Positions 49,248 through 59,320 of a DNA stretch of 64,000 nt are shown here, piece by piece. Positions within the stretch are counted from its first letter, which is position 1. Each line of letters opens with the position of its first letter. Below the pieces are notes generated by a model. That model had not been told where the DNA came from, ran no database searches, and was given only the letters and a program-made list of their open reading frames with translations. The stretch spans positions 1,612,001-1,676,000 of the forward strand of contig NZ_CP119520.1 of assembly GCF_029223865.1 (NCBI RefSeq), written 5' to 3'. The position numbers and the translations under genes were made by a program. The DNA comes from Telluria mixta. Lineage in GTDB: Bacteria; Pseudomonadota; Gammaproteobacteria; Burkholderiales; Burkholderiaceae_D.

Positions 49248-50854
49248 GGCTGCTGCGTTACCCACACAGGGGCCGACCACAGGACCTTGCCGTCGTCCTG
49301 CGTCACCTTCGCATAATAGAAATGCGCGCCCGGCGCGGGCGTCGTCGTGACGTCCGCCTTGTCCGACAGCTGGCTCACGTCGCCGTTGCGGCCCGGGACG
49401 CCTTCGGTGATCGCCACCGTCGCGGCCTGCCGGCCCGTCGCGCTGGCGTAAGCCACCTGCAGCCGCAGCGCCCCCGCGTTATCGAACCGCTCGCCCATCA
49501 GGTGGCCGTTCGCGGTGAGGACGACCTGCGCATCCTTGTCCATCGTCGCGAACACGCGGCGCGCGCGCACGGCCTCGAGGAAGCTGGCGCGCGTCAGCGG
49601 CACGCCGTTCGGGATCAGTACGGCGCTGCGGTTGCTGTACGACGCGCCCCAGTTGGCGCAATGGTTGTCCTGGTTGCTGCTGAACGCCACGTGATATCCC
49701 GCCTCCAGCAGCTTGTTGCAGGCCAGCTCGAAATTGCTGCGCCGCGTCTCGCCCTCGTTCTCGCTGACGGAAAACGCGGAGCTGTTGACCACTTCGCACA
49801 AGGCCATGACGGCGTCGCCGTCTTGTGTGTAGGCGAGCGGCGTGCCGTTCACGGTGAACTGGCCGGTGAGCGCAGGGTGGTTGAACTGGCCCGTCAGGCC
49901 GCGCTGGCGCATCAGGGCATACAGCGTCGCGTAGTCGCTCTTCGGGGTGGCCGTGTCCGCAAGCAGCTCGCCCTTCGCGTTCTTCTCCCAGCCGAGCAAC
50001 TCGTCACTGTCGAAGATGTTCAGGTGACCGCCGTTGCCGATCACGCCCCATTCCATGCCGTACAGCGCGAGGAAGCCCGGATTCGCATCCGAGTAATCGC
50101 GCGCCGTCTTCAGGCCGGCCCGGTACGCGGCCTTCGCTGTCGCGGGATCGGCATCCGGGTTCGTGCCGTCGGAACCGTCGTACATGTGGTTGTGTTCCGA
50201 GACCATCAGGAAGTCCAGGCCGTGCCTGCGCGCATACGGGTACGCCGCGTCCGGGCCGTAGGGCGCCGTCTGCGGGTCCTGCGCGCCGTGGCAGTCGGCG
50301 ACGGGGGCGCCGCCGTCGCTGTCGCGCGTCTGGCTGTGCAGGTTGCCGTAATAGACCGTGTACGGCAGCGCGCCCGGCGCCGGCATGGCCATCATGCGCG
50401 CGCGTCCCGTCTGCAGCGGAGAAAAGGCGGGCAGCGCGGGCGCCGGCACGCTGCCGACGGCGATGTCCCAGGCCTGGTCGGCCGTCTCGCTGCCGCTCAC
50501 GGCGTGCAGGCGCACGCGGTAGATGCCGGGCGCGGGGCGATGGCCGGCGAGGATGCCCGACCAGCGCACGGCCACGTCACGCGGCGTGCCGCCCAGCGCC
50601 AGCCGCCCCTGCCACTGGGCGACGCGGCGCCCGGACGGCGCGACGAGTTCCAGGCGCCACGTCACGCGACGGCGCGCGCGTAGACCGGGATACTCGAACG
50701 ACAGGGTGAAGGTGCGCGCATCGCGGTCTTCACCGTGATACGGCGCGAGCAGGGTTGCATCGAACTCGCGGTGTTCGAGCGTCGCAGCCGCGGCAGAGTT
50801 GAACACGCCGGCCGCGGCCAGCACCAGGGAGAGGAGGAGGATTGAGGTTTTCAT
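49244..50854 (-). CDS. PHP-domain metal-dependent phosphoesterase-like exported protein
   Basis: 536 residues with a signal peptide (ILLLSLVLAAAGVFNSAAAA). An N-terminal beta-sandwich (about 30-130) precedes the PHP domain, with YYGNLHSQTRDSDGG in place of the usual DLHxHT, HGLDFLMVSEHNHMYDG, GQFNHP and FSSNQDNHCANWG. These His and Asp residues form the metal cluster. Relatives such as CehA act on carbamates or phosphoesters. An extracellular or periplasmic role is likely. It converges with the GDT1 gene by a 4-base overlap. The natural substrate is unknown. Confidence 0.85.
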   Translation of the reverse strand: MKTSILLLSLVLAAAGVFNSAAAATLEHREFDATLLAPYHGEDRDARTFTLSFEYPGLRARRRVTWRLELVAPSGRRVAQWQGRLALGGTPRDVAVRWSGILAGHRPAPGIYRVRLHAVSGSETADQAWDIAVGSVPAPALPAFSPLQTGRARMMAMPAPGALPYTVYYGNLHSQTRDSDGGAPVADCHGAQDPQTAPYGPDAAYPYARRHGLDFLMVSEHNHMYDGSDGTNPDADPATAKAAYRAGLKTARDYSDANPGFLALYGMEWGVIGNGGHLNIFDSDELLGWEKNAKGELLADTATPKSDYATLYALMRQRGLTGQFNHPALTGQFTVNGTPLAYTQDGDAVMALCEVVNSSAFSVSENEGETRRSNFELACNKLLEAGYHVAFSSNQDNHCANWGASYSNRSAVLIPNGVPLTRASFLEAVRARRVFATMDKDAQVVLTANGHLMGERFDNAGALRLQVAYASATGRQAATVAITEGVPGRNGDVSQLSDKADVTTTPAPGAHFYYAKVTQDDGKVLWSAPVWVTQQP

Positions 50855-50910
50855 GATGCAATTTTTGCAATTGCATGCATGTCGGCCTTGATCCAGGATT
50901 CATAAAATTA

Positions 50911-53900
50911 TCAATTAGATATTATCTTATTGACAAATTTTAAGGGCGTATCGTTTCGCTCGTTGTCGTGATGGCCGGCCACGTGCAGTTCCACCTCGTG
51001 CGTCCGGCCGTCGTCCACCAGCGCGATCGTATTACCCTGCTGCGCCACCCCGTCCACGTACAACAGCGGCTCGTCCGCGCGCCGCACGGCGATCATGTAC
51101 TGGCTGCCGCGGTAACGGTAGTGCAGACGGAAGCCTTCCCAGGCGGCAGGCAGGCGGGGCATCAAGGTCAAGGTTTCGCCGGCTCGCGTCACGCCGAGCA
51201 ACGATTCGACGATCAGCCTGTACATCCAGCCGGCCGAGCCTGCGTACCAGCTGCCGCTGTCCCGCCCTGCCGTCATCACATAGGGCTCCGCGCGCGCGTG
51301 CCCGGCCGGATCGAGCATGCGCGCCAGCTCCCAGGCGCGTTCCGTGTCGCCCAGGTGCGCGTACGCCATCGCCGCCCAGATCGCCGCCTGCGTGTCCTGG
51401 ACACCGCCGTCGCGCATGAGCTGTGCATCCACGGCGTCCATCGCGATGCGCGCCCGGTCGCGGTCGGCCGCGCCGGACAGCACGGCCCAGCTCTGCGTGC
51501 CCGCGTCGATGCAGCCCGCGCCGTCGTCGCCGTATCCGCGCCGGTACCATGCGCCATCCCATGCGTTGCCGTCGATGTTGTGCGCAAGGACCTGGGCCGC
51601 GCTGCGGCACGTCGTGCAGAAGCCGTAGTCGCCGCGGCGGTCGGCGAGTTCCGCGAAGCGGCACAGCACGTCGTACAGGAAGAACCCGAGCCGGACGCTC
51701 TCGCCGCCTGCACTCATCGGCGGCAGCCCGTGCGGGCCGAACACGAGGGCCTGGCGCAGCGCGCGCACGCAGTGTTCGTAGATGCTGGCCTGTTCCTGCG
51801 AACGGTCCGGCAGGTCGCAATACGCCGCCTCGTCCTGGCGCAGCGCGCGGCCTTCGACGAACGGCGCGATCTCGTCCAGCAGCGTGTAGTCGCCCGTGAC
51901 GCCCACGTAGCGGTGCACGGCGAGCGGCAGCCACAACGCGTCGTCCGCGCGGCGCGTGCGCTCGCCGCGGCCCGTCGGCGGATGCCACCAGTGCTGCACG
52001 TCGCCTTCGACGAACTGGTGGCCGGCGAACAGCAGGATGTGGTCGCGCAACAGTTCCGGACGCACGTGCACGGCGGCCATCGCATCCTGCAGCTGGTCGC
52101 GGAAACGGTACGCACCGACCGACTGGTCATGGCTGCTGCGCGCCCACATGCGGCACGCGATCGCCTGGTACATCAACCACCCGTTGGCGAGCACGTCGAA
52201 CGCGGGCTCCGGCGTCTCGATGCGGACGGCGCCCAAGGTATCGTCCCAGAAGTCGCGCACGCGGGCCAGGTCGGCGGCGGCCGCGGCAAGCCCGCTGTGG
52301 CGCTGGACCATGCCCGTGGCGTCCAGGTTGCGGCGCCCGCCCACGCCCAGCATGAACACGAGTTCCTGTTCCTCGCCCGGCGCCAGGTCGACGACCGTCT
52401 GCAGCGCCGCGCACGGATCGAGCGCGGCGCCGCTGCGGCCGGACAAGGTCGTGCGCCCGAGCGCGGCCGGATTGGCGAGACTGCCGTCGGGGCCGATGAA
52501 TTCCGCGCGGTCGCAGGTGAACGCCACGTGCTCGGCATCGAGGTGGAAGAACGCGACGCGGCCGGCGAAATCCGCGTTCCACGCATTGCGGGCGAACAGC
52601 GCGCCACTGACGGGATCCTGCTCCGTCACCACGTGCGGCGCGGCACCCGCGCGCAGCTCGCCCAGCACCCATTCCACGTAGCCCGTGACGGACAGGCGGC
52701 GCGGGACGCTGCTGTCGTTGCGCAGCTTGAGCACGATGTGTTTCAGCGGCGCGTCCAGCGCCACATACGTCAGCAGCTCGCTGCGGATGCCATGCGCCGC
52801 ATGCTCGAACACGCTGTAGCCGAAGCCGTGGCGCGTGACGTAGTCGGCGCCGGACGGTGCCGGCAGGGCCGTCGGCGACCAGAACACGCCCGTCTGCTCG
52901 TCGCGCACATAGAACGCTTCGCCGACCGCCGGGCCGCCATCCCAAGGCGTCAGGCGGAATTCATGGGCGTTCTGGTTCCAGCTGTACGCCTGGCCGCTTT
53001 CCGAGATCACTGTGCCGAACATCGGGCTCGCCAGCACGTTGACCCAGGGCGCGGGCGTGCGCTGGTCCGGGCCCGTGCGGATGACGTATTCGCGCCCGTC
53101 CGCCGTGAAACCGCCGATGCCGTTGTCCTGCACGAGCTCCGGCACGGGGAGCGCGATCTCTTCGTTCTGGTCCGGCGCCGCGGTTGGCTCCAGCGCCGGC
53201 GGCAGCTCGACCTTGCGCGCGGCCGCGCGGCGCAGTTGTTCGGCGAGGCCGCCCTGGTCGTCCGCCAGGACCACGCGCGCCACGGCCTGCATCAGCATGC
53301 GCTCTTCCAGCGACAGCTGTTCGGACGTGCATACGTACACGCCGCCTGCGCCGGGCAGACGCATCACCTCGTCCTGCAGCGCCGCCGGGCCGTCGCACCA
53401 GACCACGAGATTGGCGGCGAGTCCTTTCGCCCGCCACCACGCGTACGCCTGGACCGCCTGGCGCGCGAGGTCGATGTTGGCGACGTCGCGCAGGTGCAGC
53501 AGCACGAGCGGACGGTCGCCCGGGATGCCCAGGGCTTCCAGGTCTGGCCGGCCGCACTGGTTGCGCGCGATGAGGGCTGGGTCGGCGCGCAGCGCAGTCT
53601 GCGGGCACAGCACGCTGCCGGCCAGGCGCGCGTACAACTGGGCATCCGCCTCGCTCGCATTCAACTGGCGCAGCATGACCTGGCCGTGCGTCCACGCGAG
53701 TTCGGGCACGCGGTCGGCCACGTCGCGGTCCCGGTATTTGTCGATCAGGCGCAGCGCGTGGTCGCGCGTCTCGGCCACGCCCAGCACGACGTCGATGGTC
53801 ACTTCCTGGTGCGGCGCCAGCGTCAGGACGCGGCGGATTGCCAATGCCGGATCGGGCACGGCGCCGGCCGCACCGCCCAGCGGCGCCCGGCCGTCCAGCG

Positions 53901-56900
53901 CGGCGGGATGCGCCCTGCTCCGTCCACGGCCGATGAAGTGGGCGCGGTCCGTCCCGAACTGCGCCGCGGGTGCGTCCACACCGGGCGCATCCACGCCGGG
54001 TGCATCCACGCCGTGCACCGTCATCGCGTTCAACAGCCATTCCTGCCCGCGCGCGCACAGGATCGCATCGCGCTCTTCCACGATCTCCATCTGCACGGCT
54101 GCCGGCACCACCTCCGCATAACTCGTCAGCTCGATCGTGCGCGTTGCGCCCGTCCGGTTGGCGATGCGCAGGCGGCGCAGTTCGACGTCGTCGTCGGGTG
54201 CGACGATGATTTCCGTGTGCAGTTCGATGCCATGGTCGCGCCGGCGGAATGCCGCGCGGCCTTCGGAGAACCTGGCTTCGTAATGCTCGGGCCGCGCCAA
54301 CGTGGGCCGCCACGTGTTCGACCACACGGCACCACTGTCCACGTCGCGCACGTAGCAGGCATGGCCGCTGTCGTCGGCGGTCGGATCCGCGCGCCAGCGC
54401 GTCACGGACGCGTCGCGCCAGGCGCTGTAGCCGGCGCCGCTCGCCGTCACCATCACGTGGTAGCGGCCGTTGGACAGCAGTTGCACGTCCTGCGGCGCGG
54501 CATCCGGCTGCGTCACCGTGCGCGCCGCCGTGGCGGTGTCCGGTGCGCCATGACGCGCGTCCTCGGTCTCCATGCGCGCGGTTCCTCGCGACAGCGGCAC
54601 CGGCTCCTGCAGCAGCGGCAATGTGGCCTGGAACTGCGGTTCGGCGGCGAAGCGGCGCTGCATGGGCCGGTCGTGCAAGAGACAGGACAACGCCAGGAAA
54701 CCCATGCCCTGGTGATGCGCCATGAACGCGCGCACGATGGCATACGCCTGGCCCGCGGGCCGCCGCGCCGGCGTGTAGTCGATGGCTTCATAAAAACCGT
54801 AGCGGCCCGTGAAGCCCAGCTGCGCCATGCGTTCCAGGTTGGCGCACGCGCGCTCCGGCTCGACCATCAGCGCCAGCATGGCGGCGTACGGCGCGACGAC
54901 GAGGTCCTCGCCCTCCGCCCGCTGCACACCGGTGCCGGGTACGCCGAATGCGCGGCACTGGTATTGCAGCGCGGCGTCCATCGCGTTGCAGCCGGACGAC
55001 GCAAAACCCCACGGCACGTCGCGGCGGCGGCCGTATTCCGCCTGCGCGCGGACGATGCCGCGATAGGTCTGGTCCAGCAGCGTGTCGCGATACGTCGGCA
55101 TCACCAGCAGCGGTGCCAGGTACGCGTCCAGCGCGCCGTTCGCCGACAGCAGCATGTGCTGGCCGTACGCGCGGCACGACTGGCGGCCCAGCGCGTACCA
55201 GTGCTCCTGCGCGAGCTGGCCGCGCGCGATGCCGACGAAGCCGGCCAGGCGCGCAGTCGATGCAAGCAGGCCGGGTTCACCGTCGGCGAGCATGCCGAGG
55301 TCCATGTCGGCGCAGTCGCGCGCGGCGCGCGCCAGCTGGTCGATCTCCTGCAGGCGCTCACGTGCATTCGTGCTGCCTTCCGCCACGAGGCCGGCGAGCA
55401 GCAGCTGGCGCGTGCGTTCTTCCGGTTCCAGGTCGTCACCGGGCGCCTTCATGCCGAAGGCGGCCAACTCGCGCACCGTCGGGATGCGCGTGAGGCTCGA
55501 ATCGATCACGTATTCCTGCACGACGCGCATCCACGGCGCCATCGCCAACAGGTCCGCCTGCGTGGCCGCCGCCTGGCGCGCCAGCCTGGCGGCCCAATCG
55601 CGCAGCAGCGGATCGGCGTCGTCCGGCACGACAGTGACCAATGCCTCGGCCTGGCGCGCCAGCGCCTGCAGGCAATCGGCGAGGCCCGGCAGCGTACCCG
55701 CGTTGCGGCAGCGCTCGGGCGTGAGATGCAGGCGCAGCGCGGCGATCGCCTCGCGCACGGCGGGCACGGACGGTGCGGCATGTTCCTCGACGACGTCCAG
55801 CGTGTCGCGGATACCGTCCAGCGCGCGGCTGGAGGCGATGGGCTCGTCGGCCAGCCGTTCCAGGCCGGCGGCCAGCGTGAGCAGGTGCGCCGCCAGGTTG
55901 CCGCTGCCGGTGGCCGACACGGACAGCGGCGGCAGCGGCTCCAGCGTAAGCGTGTCGTACGCGTCGTGGAAAAGGCCGCGCTGGCGCTCCAGCCGGCCCA
56001 TCGTCTGGAGTGTCGCGCGCGTACGCGCGAGCAGTTCGCCCGGCGCGGCATAGCCGAAGTCCCAGGCCGTCAGGTTGGCCAGCAGCGCGACGCCCATGCC
56101 TGCGGGCGACGTGCGGTGCGCGACGACGGGCGCAGGGTGTTCCTGCAGATGGTCCGGCGGCAGCCAGTTGTTCTCCGCCGTGACGTGGTCCTCGAAGAAT
56201 GCCCACGTGCGGCGCGCCGTCGTGCGCAGGAAGCGGCGCTGCACGTCCGCCAGGTGCGGTTCGTGACGGGCGGCCGGCAGGCTGACCCACCACGCCACCA
56301 CGGGCGACAGGAACCACAGCAGCAGCAGGGGCGCGGCCGCGAACAGCGCGAGCGGATTCGCAAAACTGAGCAGCACGGCGACGCCCACCGCGAACGCGGG
56401 CGCGAACCACATGTTCTGCCAGTTCGACTCCATGTCCGTGCTGGAGCGCGACAGGCTGGGCGCCCGCCATTCCAGGCGCTGCCGTTTCGACACGAGCATG
56501 CGCCACGCGCCGCGCGCGATCGCGTCCACGCTGTAGCTGGCCTCGTGCGGCAGGAAGGCCGTGTCCAGCAGCGCGTGATACAGGCCGAGGCGCGCGTCGT
56601 GCGCGCAGTGCCTCAGGTGCGCGCCGGGCGCGACGTCGTGCGGCTTGGCGGCCAGGGCGACGAGGGTGCGCAGTGCGAACGGCACGAAGAACACGGCCAG
56701 CACGGCCGCGGTCCAGAACGCGGGCGCCGGCAGCAGCGCCCAGCACAGCACAAGCAGGAGGCACAGCGTGGGCGCGACGAGGCTGCGGCGCAGGTTGTCG
56801 AACAGCTTCCAGCGCGCCAGCGGCGGCAACGGATTCGCTTCGCGGCTGCCGTCCGCCCGCGGCACGCGGTCGCGCAGCCAGCCGGCCAGTTGCCAGTCGC

Positions 56901-59172
56901 CGCGGATCCCGCGATGGCGGCGCGCGACGTCGTCGCTGTAGCGCGGCGGGCACGGCGCGACGAGATGGGCGTCGCCGAGCAGGCCGGCACGCAGGTAGCA
57001 GCCGTCCAGCAGGTCGTGCGACAGCACGCGGTCGTCCGGCAGGCGCCCGCGCAGCACGCGGTCGTATGCGGCCAGGTCGTAGATGCCCTGGCCCGCGAAC
57101 GTACCCGCGCCGAACAGGTCCTGGTCGATGCCGGGTGCACCGCCGCCGCACAGGCGTTCGTAGCGCGACGCGCCGTGCTGCGGCAGCGCCGCCGTCATGC
57201 GCGGCTGCAGCAGGCCATGGCCGGCCACCACGCGCCGGCCAGCGTCATCGAGCACGGGGTGATTCAGCGGATGCGCCATCGCCGCAACGAAGGCACGGGC
57301 GGCGTCGCGCGGCAGCCGGGTCTCGGCATCCAGCGTGATCACGTAGCGGATCTCGTCCAGGCCGGCGACGGCACCTTCGATCACGGCGAACGGCGCGCGC
57401 TCGCCCCGCAGCAGGAACGCGTTCAGGTCTTGCAGCTTGCCGCGCTTGCGCTCGCGGCCGATCCAGGCGCCCTCGCCCTCGCTCCACATGCGCTGGCGGT
57501 GCAGCAGCAGGAACGGCCGGCACTCCCCATACTTCGCATTCAGCGCGACGATGCCGGCGCGCGCCTGCTCGATCAGGTCGGCGTCGCCGTAGATTTCCTG
57601 GCGCGGCGCATCGACCAGGTCGGTCAGGAGGCAGAAGCGCAGGTGCGGGTCGCGGTTGGCGAGGTAGTGCACCTCGAGCGCCTGGACGAGGGCCGTCACG
57701 TTGTCGCGGCTGTACAGCAGGGCCGGCACGGCGACGATGGCGCGCGCATCGGAAGGAATGCCGGCACCGAAATCCATGCGCGGCAGCGGCGCCGGCGCAA
57801 CGAGCCGCGCGGCCATCAGGTCGACGAGGGCGAGCGCGAGACGGCTCGCACCGAGCGCGCCCAGCAGGCCGATCGCGACGAGCAGCGCGGGGCCGGCGCC
57901 GTCCTGCGCCGCATGGACGGCGGCCGCCCCCGCGAACGCCGCGGTGCACGCGGCGACGGCGCCCAGGTAGGCCGGCAGCGCGCTCACGCGGCCGGGGCGC
58001 AGGTTCAGCCGCTGCTTCAGTTGCGGCAACCCTTCGCCGGCCAGATAGTGGCCGACGTGGCGCCGGCGCGCGTCATGCCCTTCCGCCGCCAGTGCCAGCG
58101 CCTCCGTCGCCACTTCGATCTCGCGCCGGCCGGCTTCCCGCGCGAGGCGCGCGACCACGTGGCGGTAATGGTCGCGCGTGGCGCCGTCCATGCGGCCGTA
58201 GACGCCGGCCGGATCGCCGCGCAGCGCCTGCTCGACGGCGCTCATCGTCTCGACGAATTCGCGCCAGTCCATGCTGCCCAGCAGGCGCAGGCTGGCGATG
58301 GCATTCGCGACCGAGACGTCGTCAGCGGCCTGCTGCGTGACGTCGGCCTGCATGGCCTGGTCGATCGTGCGGCCTTCGTCCGCGAGGCGCGTGGCGATCC
58401 ATTGCAAGGCCTGCGTGAGCGGGCCGCCGCGGCCCTGCAGCCGGCGCGCGAGTTCGGCCACGAAGCCGGAACTCATCGGCTGCACGTCGCGCACCATGTC
58501 GGCCACGACGAGGATCAGGTCGCCGGGACGCTCCTCGGCCCGCGCCGTCATGCGGTCGGCCCAGCGGTTGGCCTGGACGCGCTGGCGCCGGGTATCCGCC
58601 TGGCGCACGGCGAGGCGGCGCAGGTTCTCCACCAGCACGAGGCGCAGCATGGCCGGCAGCGCCGCCAGCTCTCCCAGCGCCAGCGGCGCGCCCTCCTGGT
58701 AGGCGGCGACGAAGCGCGCCAGGCTTTCCGCGTCCAGCCGGCCGTCGCCATGCGCGATCACCTCCAGCGCCAGCTGGTACACGCGCGGATTGCCGCTCGC
58801 GTCAGGGTCTTGCAGGCAGGGCAGCGCGCGGCAATCGTCGTCGGGCAGGTCGCGGCGCGCGCGGTGGACGTGGTCGTCGATCAGCCAGGCGTGGTCGAGC
58901 AGCGCGTCGGCCGCCGGCGGCAGGCGCACACCGGCACGGGCGGCGCAGGCAAGGCCGGCGCAGGCGTCGGCGATGACGGCGGCATTGTCGTCCAGGCGAT
59001 CGAGCAGACGGTCGCTGCCCGGCGCGTCGGCCAGTTGATGGCGCGCGGCGAGGCGGCGGCCGTGGACGGCCATCTGGGCGGCAGTAAACAGTTCGGCGCG
59101 CAGCGGAGCGTCGTCGTCGACGCCGGCGGCTGCGGGCGGCAGCGCTTTTTCTTCTTTCAACAGAAACCTCAT
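50911..59172 (-). CDS. ndvB: Cyclic beta-1,2-glucan synthase
   Basis: About 2750 residues, slightly shorter than the usual 2800-2900. Domain order: helical N-terminal part (1-410), membrane helices (about 415-470), GT84 synthase (about 480-760; CLLTDLVDAP, RKRGKLQDLNAFLL, TLDAETRLPRD), further helices (about 825-960), glucoamylase-like part (about 990-1430; YGFYEAIDYTP), two GH94-type beta-sandwiches (about 1530-1950 and 2010-2290) and the GH94 (alpha/alpha)6 domain (2300-2690; FRDQLQDAMA, RADDALWLPLAV). It makes, sizes and cyclises periplasmic osmoregulated glucan. I start at MRFLLKEEK; an in-frame ATG at 59217 is equally possible, neither having a good ribosome-binding site. The C-terminal 80 bases are unusually AT-rich. 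Confidence 0.93.
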   Translation of the reverse strand: MRFLLKEEKALPPAAAGVDDDAPLRAELFTAAQMAVHGRRLAARHQLADAPGSDRLLDRLDDNAAVIADACAGLACAARAGVRLPPAADALLDHAWLIDDHVHRARRDLPDDDCRALPCLQDPDASGNPRVYQLALEVIAHGDGRLDAESLARFVAAYQEGAPLALGELAALPAMLRLVLVENLRRLAVRQADTRRQRVQANRWADRMTARAEERPGDLILVVADMVRDVQPMSSGFVAELARRLQGRGGPLTQALQWIATRLADEGRTIDQAMQADVTQQAADDVSVANAIASLRLLGSMDWREFVETMSAVEQALRGDPAGVYGRMDGATRDHYRHVVARLAREAGRREIEVATEALALAAEGHDARRRHVGHYLAGEGLPQLKQRLNLRPGRVSALPAYLGAVAACTAAFAGAAAVHAAQDGAGPALLVAIGLLGALGASRLALALVDLMAARLVAPAPLPRMDFGAGIPSDARAIVAVPALLYSRDNVTALVQALEVHYLANRDPHLRFCLLTDLVDAPRQEIYGDADLIEQARAGIVALNAKYGECRPFLLLHRQRMWSEGEGAWIGRERKRGKLQDLNAFLLRGERAPFAVIEGAVAGLDEIRYVITLDAETRLPRDAARAFVAAMAHPLNHPVLDDAGRRVVAGHGLLQPRMTAALPQHGASRYERLCGGGAPGIDQDLFGAGTFAGQGIYDLAAYDRVLRGRLPDDRVLSHDLLDGCYLRAGLLGDAHLVAPCPPRYSDDVARRHRGIRGDWQLAGWLRDRVPRADGSREANPLPPLARWKLFDNLRRSLVAPTLCLLLVLCWALLPAPAFWTAAVLAVFFVPFALRTLVALAAKPHDVAPGAHLRHCAHDARLGLYHALLDTAFLPHEASYSVDAIARGAWRMLVSKRQRLEWRAPSLSRSSTDMESNWQNMWFAPAFAVGVAVLLSFANPLALFAAAPLLLLWFLSPVVAWWVSLPAARHEPHLADVQRRFLRTTARRTWAFFEDHVTAENNWLPPDHLQEHPAPVVAHRTSPAGMGVALLANLTAWDFGYAAPGELLARTRATLQTMGRLERQRGLFHDAYDTLTLEPLPPLSVSATGSGNLAAHLLTLAAGLERLADEPIASSRALDGIRDTLDVVEEHAAPSVPAVREAIAALRLHLTPERCRNAGTLPGLADCLQALARQAEALVTVVPDDADPLLRDWAARLARQAAATQADLLAMAPWMRVVQEYVIDSSLTRIPTVRELAAFGMKAPGDDLEPEERTRQLLLAGLVAEGSTNARERLQEIDQLARAARDCADMDLGMLADGEPGLLASTARLAGFVGIARGQLAQEHWYALGRQSCRAYGQHMLLSANGALDAYLAPLLVMPTYRDTLLDQTYRGIVRAQAEYGRRRDVPWGFASSGCNAMDAALQYQCRAFGVPGTGVQRAEGEDLVVAPYAAMLALMVEPERACANLERMAQLGFTGRYGFYEAIDYTPARRPAGQAYAIVRAFMAHHQGMGFLALSCLLHDRPMQRRFAAEPQFQATLPLLQEPVPLSRGTARMETEDARHGAPDTATAARTVTQPDAAPQDVQLLSNGRYHVMVTASGAGYSAWRDASVTRWRADPTADDSGHACYVRDVDSGAVWSNTWRPTLARPEHYEARFSEGRAAFRRRDHGIELHTEIIVAPDDDVELRRLRIANRTGATRTIELTSYAEVVPAAVQMEIVEERDAILCARGQEWLLNAMTVHGVDAPGVDAPGVDAPAAQFGTDRAHFIGRGRSRAHPAALDGRAPLGGAAGAVPDPALAIRRVLTLAPHQEVTIDVVLGVAETRDHALRLIDKYRDRDVADRVPELAWTHGQVMLRQLNASEADAQLYARLAGSVLCPQTALRADPALIARNQCGRPDLEALGIPGDRPLVLLHLRDVANIDLARQAVQAYAWWRAKGLAANLVVWCDGPAALQDEVMRLPGAGGVYVCTSEQLSLEERMLMQAVARVVLADDQGGLAEQLRRAAARKVELPPALEPTAAPDQNEEIALPVPELVQDNGIGGFTADGREYVIRTGPDQRTPAPWVNVLASPMFGTVISESGQAYSWNQNAHEFRLTPWDGGPAVGEAFYVRDEQTGVFWSPTALPAPSGADYVTRHGFGYSVFEHAAHGIRSELLTYVALDAPLKHIVLKLRNDSSVPRRLSVTGYVEWVLGELRAGAAPHVVTEQDPVSGALFARNAWNADFAGRVAFFHLDAEHVAFTCDRAEFIGPDGSLANPAALGRTTLSGRSGAALDPCAALQTVVDLAPGEEQELVFMLGVGGRRNLDATGMVQRHSGLAAAAADLARVRDFWDDTLGAVRIETPEPAFDVLANGWLMYQAIACRMWARSSHDQSVGAYRFRDQLQDAMAAVHVRPELLRDHILLFAGHQFVEGDVQHWWHPPTGRGERTRRADDALWLPLAVHRYVGVTGDYTLLDEIAPFVEGRALRQDEAAYCDLPDRSQEQASIYEHCVRALRQALVFGPHGLPPMSAGGESVRLGFFLYDVLCRFAELADRRGDYGFCTTCRSAAQVLAHNIDGNAWDGAWYRRGYGDDGAGCIDAGTQSWAVLSGAADRDRARIAMDAVDAQLMRDGGVQDTQAAIWAAMAYAHLGDTERAWELARMLDPAGHARAEPYVMTAGRDSGSWYAGSAGWMYRLIVESLLGVTRAGETLTLMPRLPAAWEGFRLHYRYRGSQYMIAVRRADEPLLYVDGVAQQGNTIALVDDGRTHEVELHVAGHHDNERNDTPLKFVNKIISN

Positions 59173-59320
59173 GGTGGCGTGCGCAACCGACCGCCGGCTG
59201 ACGCGGGACGCGACCATTCGGATGAAGCGTGAAGACGAGGGCGCACGGCTGCCGCCATGCTAAGCAATCAGGTGTCTGGAAACTGTGCGTTAGCGAACAC
59301 TGGTTGACGATCGGTATGTT

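Noticed and set aside
50968..59232. A plus-strand open frame of more than 2700 codons opposite ndvB
   Set aside because: It is the exact shadow of a well-supported glucan synthase; such antisense frames are expected in high-GC DNA, and its residue make-up (His, Arg, Val, Gln rich) shows no domain.
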